Positions 56,158 to 64,000 of a stretch of DNA of 64,000 nt are shown piece by piece. Origin of the DNA: Calocera cornea HHB12733 (taxonomy: Eukaryota > Basidiomycota > Dacrymycetes > Dacrymycetales > Dacrymycetaceae). The position numbers and the translations under genes are program-made. The first letter of the stretch is position 1. The number at the start of each line of letters is the position of its first letter. The stretch covers positions 270,398-334,397 of the forward strand of contig KV423920.1 in assembly GCA_001632435.1 (NCBI GenBank). Reading direction: 5' to 3'. The notes beneath the pieces are model-generated. The model was given only the letters and a program-made list of their open reading frames with translations. It was not told the origin of the DNA and searched no databases.

Positions 56158-56797
56158 ATTGACCTTGTACTTCCTTCCAGTCGCGTTTGTGATTCAGCCC
56201 GCGAACGAGCTCGCGCCTATCCAGCTCGCACGGCCTATAAATGCCACTTTGGCTTCGCCTGACATGAAGTGGAGGCAGCTTGTATCACGCCGAGGGCATG
56301 GGTGTGGGGGACGAGCGTGCCATTAGGCTCTCAGGGCCCTGCTCGCCCGGGGAGGCACGTCAGGCGTCGTTTCGCACGGGCACGTGGCCGGCTGTTCGGT
56401 GCGAGCCTGTCTCGCTTGCTTCTGCCGTAATCGGCCATTCAGTCCCCCGCACAGAAATGGGGGATGCGGAGGCACAGTCGGCGCCGAATGCCGCTGGGGA
56501 ATGCCGATTCGCAGCTTAATTTAAGCCGATTTCTCGTGGCGAGAAAGGTGGCCCGAGAAAGGATGTGCAACGCCTGACCGCCAAGCACATTGATCACAGT
56601 GCTCGAGAGGCGCGGAAATGACAGCTATTGGTCACTTGTACTCGGTGGAGGGATTGGGACAGACACGAACACTGTCGAAACAATAGTCTCGATGACGTGA
56701 TGATATCGAACCCTTGCAGTCATACAAGCTCCTTCAACCCATCACAGTGCGGTGCTACAATATACTGCTACATCAGATTATTCTTGGATTTCCGGCT
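56158..56797. other. Intergenic region
   Basis: Upstream of the dehydrogenase gene and downstream of the sirtuin gene, both read leftward. No gene, repeat or RNA recognised. Confidence 0.5.
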
Positions 56798-58247
<1,450 letters not shown>

Positions 58248-58693
58248 GGGGGAGGGGGGGCGGGGGGGACATTCCCGCTGGCTGCTGCCGACTTTGTAGG
58301 TAGGCGCCGCACGGGCGATGACGGGGCGGTGGCGGTGCAGGTGCGTAATGTATTCGCGACGGGCGCTAGACTCGGACGCGTCGGGGACGCTTGAGTGGTG
58401 ATGCGCAGCCGGCCTCCTCGTCCACCAACACCAGCGAACACCAGCAGATCCGAATGTCCATGGACTCGCACGAATATTCCTTTATACTGTACAACCTCGA
58501 TGTGGAACGACTCGGAAGTCGCATCGGCCATACCGCGGCAGGCCGATCAGAACCCCTGCCGTTCACGGGCTGATGGTCGTCCACCGGACAACCATGAATG
58601 CGATGTCCGCACTCGCAGGGCTCCATCCTACTGCGCACCTTCTACACGACCTCGACCTGTATGAAGCAGCTAATTCTGCTGCACTTGGATCTC
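58248..58693. promoter_or_regulatory. 446-base divergent promoter region
   Basis: It lies between the sirtuin (leftward) and BTB protein (rightward) starts. It has a G-rich run (GGAGGGGGGGCGGGGGGGAC near 58251-58270) just upstream of the longer sirtuin start. No clear TATA box. Confidence 0.45.
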
Positions 58694-60094
58694 ATGGAAG
58701 ACCCGACTCGATACTGCAGCGGCTCTGTGGGCACGACATCCGGAACGACGACACCGAGAGCGAACGGCGACGCGGCTCTACCTAACGAGCCTGCTGTCCC
58801 GTTCCGTATCTATGGGAGACCACCACAGGTGGATGAGCAGTTTGGAGGTGACACGGTCATACTGGTGCGTCCCAACTACTTCTCCCTGCGAGCTACATCT
58901 CACGCATTAGCAGGTCGAGAACACCTTGTTTCACATTCCGACCTACCTTCTCACTACCAAGTCCGAGCTCTTCCAGTCTCTCTTCAGTCTATCCCCAGGA
59001 AGCACGACCGATCTCCGCCATACGCTGGAGGAGGCACCGATCGACATCAACCGCGCCGAGCCGTCCATAACGGCCGACGCGTTCCGTGCTTTCGCCAAAG
59101 CGCTGACCTCTCCAGCGTATGCAGTCTCGTTACCAGCGCGGCCAAGTCTGACCATGCGCGCAGATACAACCCCGCCCAACTCAGCCCCGTGGAGCTCACA
59201 TCGGCCCTGGATCTCAGCAAGAAATGGGCCTTCACCACGCTCTACAACCACCTCCTGGCACAGCTCGCCTCCGGCCGCGACCCCCACACCAACCTGCCCA
59301 CTCTCCTTCCATACGAGCGCGTCCGCCTCGCCGTGCGCTACCTTTCCCAGTCCGTGCTTGAGCAAGCGCTCGTTGACCAGTGCCTCTCCCTCACCCCGCC
59401 CGACATGCAGCTCTACAACGCCCTCCTCGAGTGCTTGGGTGCGCAGAGCTTCCTGGATCTGCTCGAAGCGCGCCGCCTGGTGTGGGGTGCGCTGCGCGCG
59501 GACCACCCAAGGAGGAAGGGAGCGACCGTGTGGACGGAGTGCGAACGGCGGGGGGAATGGTGTCACTCCAACTGGCTGTTCTCGCGCGCTCTGGCGGACG
59601 TGGTCACCAGCACCGACGCGCGAAAGGCGCGCAACGCCCCGTACACGGACTTTGACGCTGCTTTCTCTGAGGCACTGGACCGCCAGGCGCGGGCAGTGAG
59701 GAGGGAGGTCTGCGCGACGTGCAGGAGGAAGATGGTCGAACGCATGAGCTGGTTCGTCGACAGTGCGCAGCTGTTCGACATCGTGCGGAATACGATGGGG
59801 CCCGGGATGCTCGACAATGCCCCTCCCTCCAGTGCGAGTGGAGCCGCGGCAAGCAGCTCCCAAGGCCTCCAAGCCCAAGCCACCCCGACTCAGATCAACA
59901 AAGGCAAGGCGAAAGCGGTCCAGACCGCCAGCACCGCCGGTGCTGCCAATTGCAAGCCCACGGCTGCGGGGTACCTTTGGAACTCGGCGCGCGGCTTGCC
60001 GGTGGAGGGCGCTGCTCAGCACACGCAGTGGGAGAGGTTCATGAGCCTGGCGGGCGAAGCGGCGCAGGCTACGAGCTCGGATGTTGCAATATAG
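58694..60094 (+). CDS. BTB/POZ-like domain protein
   Basis: Three exons: 58694-58864, 58914-59116, 59164-60094, giving 434 residues. The N-terminal ~45 residues are polar. The BTB-like pattern follows: GGDTVILVENTLFHIPTYLL, LFQSLFSLSPGS, a variable loop, then PSITADAFRAFAKALTS and the helical LSPVELTSALDLSKKWAF. This arrangement (first strand 'DTVILVENTLF', core helices, then LxxALxLAxKW) is very common in mushroom-forming fungi, where such proteins number in the dozens to hundreds per genome. The C-terminal half has a CATCRRKM pair and a Ser/Ala/Gln-rich tail. BTB domains mediate dimerisation or cullin-3 binding; the target is unknown. Confidence 0.75.
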   Translation: MEDPTRYCSGSVGTTSGTTTPRANGDAALPNEPAVPFRIYGRPPQVDEQFGGDTVILVRPNYFSLRATSHALAGREHLVSHSDLPSHYQVRALPVSLQSIPRKHDRSPPYAGGGTDRHQPRRAVHNGRRVPCFRQSADLSSVCSLVTSAAKSDHARRYNPAQLSPVELTSALDLSKKWAFTTLYNHLLAQLASGRDPHTNLPTLLPYERVRLAVRYLSQSVLEQALVDQCLSLTPPDMQLYNALLECLGAQSFLDLLEARRLVWGALRADHPRRKGATVWTECERRGEWCHSNWLFSRALADVVTSTDARKARNAPYTDFDAAFSEALDRQARAVRREVCATCRRKMVERMSWFVDSAQLFDIVRNTMGPGMLDNAPPSSASGAAASSSQGLQAQATPTQINKGKAKAVQTASTAGAANCKPTAAGYLWNSARGLPVEGAAQHTQWERFMSLAGEAAQATSSDVAI

Positions 60095-60825
60095 CTCATA
60101 CACTGTTTGTCATATATCCTCCGAAGTAGGGTTGCGATGTAGAATCTATTTCAAATCCCACTGGAACGAGGGAGCGATAACATGACGATTCTTTGTGGCA
60201 GTGCAACTCTTCATCAGCGTGGCATCTCCGGTTCGGAAACGCGCGACGTCTCCGAACGAGCCTTTTGTTCTCCTTGTCGCTACACCCGCTCCTGAAACAC
60301 TTCATTCTTCTCAGAAGCCACTGGCTGATGTTCATTGTTCTCCTCCCGGCGATGGTGGAAGCTCTGACAGGTCCTCCGTACTTCAGGCTGTCGGCGATCG
60401 ATCTGGCGCTCTAAATGAGAACCCACATAGAGGTGCTCGTGCTGAGGGATCAGTCTCTGTAGACTGGAGCCTCATTATCCGTTCTCCCGCCGCTGCCAAA
60501 CAGAACCCTATTCCCGCGGCCCCCCCCTCACATCACAGAAGAAGCTCTATCGCTCCAACCCGGGGCAAACAAAAGCGCCCACGTGTACCCCACCGCCGCT
60601 CGAGCGCCAGATAATGGGAGGGAAGTGGGACTACGGCTTCCGCCCAGTCTAGCGCCTCGGCCCGGCAGATGTGCTAAATACCCAGGTGCCCTCCTCGATC
60701 CTGAACATCGTCCTCCCTCGCTGCTCCCACGCTGTGCGGGTCTTTGTCCCTTGCCACTGTTGTTCTGCTCTCAGCTGCTGCCTGCGTCTGCTTCGCTCCT
60801 CCCTCCTCTGATCCGACCACCTGCG
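60095..60825. other. Intergenic region
   Basis: A plus-strand open frame from about 60195 to 60614 has no ATG near its start, only GTG/TTG codons, and no domain. The rest is the promoter and leader of the gene at 60826. Confidence 0.45.
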
Positions 60826-61635
60826 ATGTCGGAGGTATCGAAGAACTCGGCCTTCATCTTCCGCCTCTCTTCTCCGGACCCGTTCGAGTGCATCCTCTAC
60901 ACGGACGGTGGCGCCTACTTCATCATCTCCTCCTCCACAGCGTCTTCCTCCGACGCCTTCTCCCCCTCTGCCCTGCTCACGCCTCCCACCTCACCCACAT
61001 CTGCCTCCGCACCAAAGAGAGGCTCCAGCCTCGCAGGTAACGCGGGCGATACGATCACCATCTGCTCTGCCCGCGGTCTTGGCGAGCTCGTCGGCACGAT
61101 CCGCCACACGAAGATGGGACAATGGGAGATTGCCTTCGGCCCAGAGGAGAGCAGAGGGACGCCGTTCGGGAAGTTCTTTGGCATTGGAGTGTTGGGGAAG
61201 GTTATGGGCCAGTAAGTGTCTTAAGGGATTATCAGTCTGGTGTGCTGAGGTAGGGTGGTACAGGAAACCGAAGGTGCGGGATACGGAGGGCGGGGTGTGG
61301 ACCTGGCAGGGATATCGGTCGAGCAGGGATCTTTATGTGAGTTTCACCCCATCCCCGTCCTACCGAAGGCGCTCATTTATCGATGCCTGCAGCTCGTGAG
61401 CCCCACGAACGAGGTCGCAGCCCAATTCCGGCCTGCCGACAGCACGCGCATCGCCGACCCGAACGCGGCGCTCATCGTGTACAGCTGCGCGTTCGACATC
61501 AAGGAGCTTGTGCTGGTGAGCTGGCTTGCGCTCGAGAGGGTGCAGCGGGACGAGGAGCAGGGGAAGAAGGGGAAGCAGGGGAAGAGGGGGAGCGGGGAGT
61601 GGAGGAGCATGAGCTTGGGTGGGCAGGGGAAGTAG
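60826..61635 (+). CDS. Small unknown protein, possibly DUF6593-like
   Basis: Three exons: 60826-61211, 61264-61336, 61393-61635, giving 233 residues. The body looks like the beta-rich fold of DUF6593 proteins common in Agaricomycetes: FIFRLSSPDPFECILYTDGG near the start, MGQWEIAFGPEE in the middle, GGVWTWQGYRSSRDLY, and a final hydrophobic helix ELVLVSWLALERVQRDEE. The C-terminus is a Lys/Gly-rich tail. A Ser/Pro/Thr loop of about 35 residues interrupts the first half. The domain call rests on pattern recognition only; function is not known for the family. Confidence 0.6.
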
Positions 61636-62096
61636 GGTGCATCTGGTTTGGGCTTGCTTGTGCGGCTGGCTGCACGTTTCGTTAGGGCTGCGACATAGTT
61701 GTGACAGTACATGCACACCAATTATCTCGGATTGTACAGGAATTAAAACTTGATTCTTCAGTTCTGATGCTGAGACCACGATCGGAGCTCGCCATATCCA
61801 GCACACGATCGACCGGGGCTACAAGTATTCGCATCTTTACTTTCAATATGCATAAATTTTCAACGCCGCTCCTCACTCTACTAATGCAATGGTACATCTC
61901 TAATGCGATACATACAATGTTTTCGCCCATCTAGGCAGCACCTCGTTTTTCGACGATATATGAACGATAAACCGATATACTTCAAACAGGTTATGCAAGC
62001 AGACAGCGTGTTGGATGCAGGGTGTGTTGGGAGATGGAGAGAATGCGGGAGGCGGATCGACGAGACGACGAGACGAGACGCGGTCGCGGCCGGGTG
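61636..62096. other. Convergent intergenic region
   Basis: Between two 3' ends (plus gene at left, minus gene at right). AT-richer than its surroundings, as usual for terminator regions. No gene recognised. Confidence 0.5.
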
Positions 62097-64000
62097 TTAT
62101 AGCGCGCTCATCTCGGCGGCTTCGTATGCCTCTTCCAGCTTGGCGTTATCGGCGTCTTCCTCATGCATCGCGTCCAACGGGTACTCTTTCATCTGCCGCA
62201 GATGCAGTCAGCCCTACTGCCATCATCGGGCGAAGCGGCAGGAAGAAGGGACGCACAAACAGGAGCAAGACCAGGGCGAGCAGGGCGAGCATGCCGTTCG
62301 CGAGGAAGACGGCGTGCAGGGAGGTCGCGTAGCTCGCTATGGACTCGTCCCTCTGGCTGAGGGGCAGGTCCAAGATGGACGTCGCGTTCCTCCTTACTTC
62401 CGCCACGATCTGTGCAGATCATCCGCATAAGCATATAGCACTTGCTAGGGGGTTGGAGGGTAAGGCGCACCGCAGCGGCATCCAGGCCCTGGATCTTACT
62501 CGACAGCTCGCGCTCGAGCACGCTCTGCTGTATCGCGCTCGAGACGGCCATGCCGATCACCTGCCCGCACGCGCGGAACATGAACGCGATGCTGGTGACG
62601 GGGGCGATATCTGCGCGCCGAACAGCGCTCAGCATCGCAACTATTCCCGTGGTCAGTCTTGCCTCAAGGAACCGCTGCCAAGAAGCACCGCCTGCCGCGG
62701 TACTGAGAGGCAGCTGGGAGGGAAAGGAACGCACTGAAGGTGGACCCGCTGTACCCGCTCCCGCCGAACGCGTTCGGCACGAGGACAACCCAGGTGAACA
62801 TCTCCCATGTGCCGCGGCCGATGAGGGCGAGGAAGAAGCAGGGTGCGCCCATGAGGATGCAAAGGCCGACGATGAGATACCAATACTTTCCCGTCGTCCT
62901 TATGTACTACAATTCGGGCAAAGATGGTGTTGTCAGTGCGTGAGGGGAGGGGGGGCGGATGGATGGACAGGCACGCACGAATCCGCTGATGACGCCCCCG
63001 CACGCCCCCGAGACCGTCGCAGGGATCAGGTGGAGGCCTGCGAAGCTGGCCGAGTTCCCCCTGACGATCTGGAGGAGCATGGGGAAGAAGAGGCCGATCG
63101 CGATGGTTGCGGCCGAGGCGAGGAAGGTGCTCCACGCGAGGGCGGCAACGTGCATTGAGCGGAGGAGGCGGAGGGGCAGGACGGGCTCGGGCGCGACGTA
63201 CTCTTCTACCACGACGAAGGCGCCCATCGCTAGTGCGGACAGGGTCAGGGTGAGGTACACCGCCGGGTGCGACCAGGGCAGGCCCTCGTTCGTTTTGAAC
63301 GCGAGGGAGAACACGAGTGCGCCGATCTGTGCCGTTACGGAGCGGGGTCAGCATATATGCGTTGGAAGTGGTGGGAAGACGCACGCCAGTTACGAGCAGC
63401 GCGCTGCCCCACCAGTCCAGCCTGCGCTTCACGGCCTCCCACACCCTGCCCGCGCGCTCCTGCCCCTCAACCTCATAGCCGACCATCCACAGCAGGCCGC
63501 ACATGACGCACATGAGCGGCGGCAGCTGGAGGAGGAACGCCCACCTCCACCCAAGCGCATCGGCCACCACGCCCCCGTACACGCCGCCGAGGCCCGAGCC
63601 GGTCGCCCAGCAGATGGAGGAGACGCCGTTGAGCAGCGCGCGCATGCGCAGGGAGACGACGTCGGAGATGATGATTGCGCCGAGCAGGCCCGAGCCGCCC
63701 CCGCCGGCGCCTTGCAGGAGCCGCGCGAGGATGAGCACGTTCATGGAGCGGGCTAGGCCGCAGAGGGCGGAGCCTATGTGGGGTATTAGTAGTGCATATA
63801 CATAGCTGATGGAAGTGGATGGACCGACCGAGGATGAACAGCGAGAGACCGAGCCCGAGCGCAAGGCGACGACCGATGATGTCGCTTAGCCTGCCGTAGA
63901 GCGGGGTTGCGCAGGCGACGGAGAGGAGGTAGGCTGAGTCTGGGGGAGGGTGTCAGTTGGCTGTGGTCTGCATTTGGGTGAAGGGGTTGGGTTAAGAGGG
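62097..64000 (-). CDS. MFS drug-type transporter, 5' end outside the window
   Basis: Exons seen, reading leftward: 63939-63829, 63773-63385, 63326-62979, 62906-62735, 62640-62471, 62409-62257, 62192-62097. All phases agree; the 5' exon(s) lie beyond base 64000. Motif A of the major facilitator family is GRLSDIIGRR. A motif C-like helix follows (SICWATGSGLGGVYGGVVAD). At least ten hydrophobic segments are visible, the last being LANGMLALLALVLLLF. The layout, with the WWGSALLVTG segment and 14-helix spacing, fits the DHA2 drug/H+ antiporter or vacuolar basic-amino-acid transporter group. The acidic C-terminal tail (EEDADNAKLEEAYEAAEM) is cytosolic. Substrate cannot be deduced. Confidence 0.85.

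Noticed and set aside
60195..60614. 139-codon plus-strand frame
   Set aside because: Opens only with GTG/TTG codons, has no nearby ATG and no recognisable domain.

Overview
The window is nuclear DNA of a filamentous basidiomycete, most likely an Agaricomycete. Nearly every gene is split by introns of about 45-90 bases with GT..AG ends, coding sequence is GC-rich, and gene types typical of mushroom-forming fungi occur (class-E P450, BTB/POZ protein, F-box-like expansions, a possible DUF6593 protein). One 100-base run of N (18026-18125) marks an assembly gap. I saw no rRNA, tRNA, CRISPR array or prokaryotic operon. All gene models were built by hand from reading frames and splice sites; I ran no search.

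Layout. 0.4-2.2 kb: DUF4140/DUF4139 protein. 2.5-3.3 kb: decayed copy of a local protein family. 3.9-4.4 kb: short inverted-repeat transposon, followed by a cluster of simple repeats. 5.5-9.3 kb: pantothenate synthetase and an unknown protein sharing a 148-base divergent promoter. 9.5-15.2 kb: two large unknown proteins, one a membrane protein. 16.5-17.7 kb: acetate-transporter-family protein in nine exons. 18.6-26.8 kb, minus strand: CaM-kinase-like kinase, Gdt1-like transporter, RTC4-domain protein, cytochrome P450. 27.3-30.0 kb: tyrosyl-DNA phosphodiesterase with UIM and SIM motifs. 30.4-32.1 kb: the only intact member of the local MGT/F-box-like family. 32.3-34 kb: AT-richer island without recognised genes. 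34.3-36.8 kb: CCCH/RING-IBR protein. 38.5-39.8 kb: Rab-like GTPase with a large insertion. 41.6-43.7 kb: sugar transporter in twelve exons. 44-48 kb: two broken members of the MGT/F-box-like family. 48.2-50.6 kb: Mdv1-like WD40 mitochondrial fission adaptor. 51-54.4 kb: a RING gene and its tandem pseudogene. 54.9-58.2 kb: D-2-hydroxyacid dehydrogenase and an Hst2-type sirtuin. 58.7-61.6 kb: BTB protein and a possible DUF6593 protein. 62.1 kb to the right edge: MFS drug-type transporter, cut by the window.

The genes do not form one pathway. Most are housekeeping functions: CoA biosynthesis, Golgi ion homeostasis, DNA repair, mitochondrial division, vesicle traffic and carbon uptake. The accessory signal is the MGT/F-box-like family, present as one intact and three broken copies, together with the RING gene and its decayed twin. 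These look like birth-and-death evolution of ubiquitin-ligase-like adaptors. The most unusual single proteins are the Rab with roughly 200 extra residues between its G4 and G5 motifs, and the TDP1 that carries ubiquitin- and SUMO-binding motifs.
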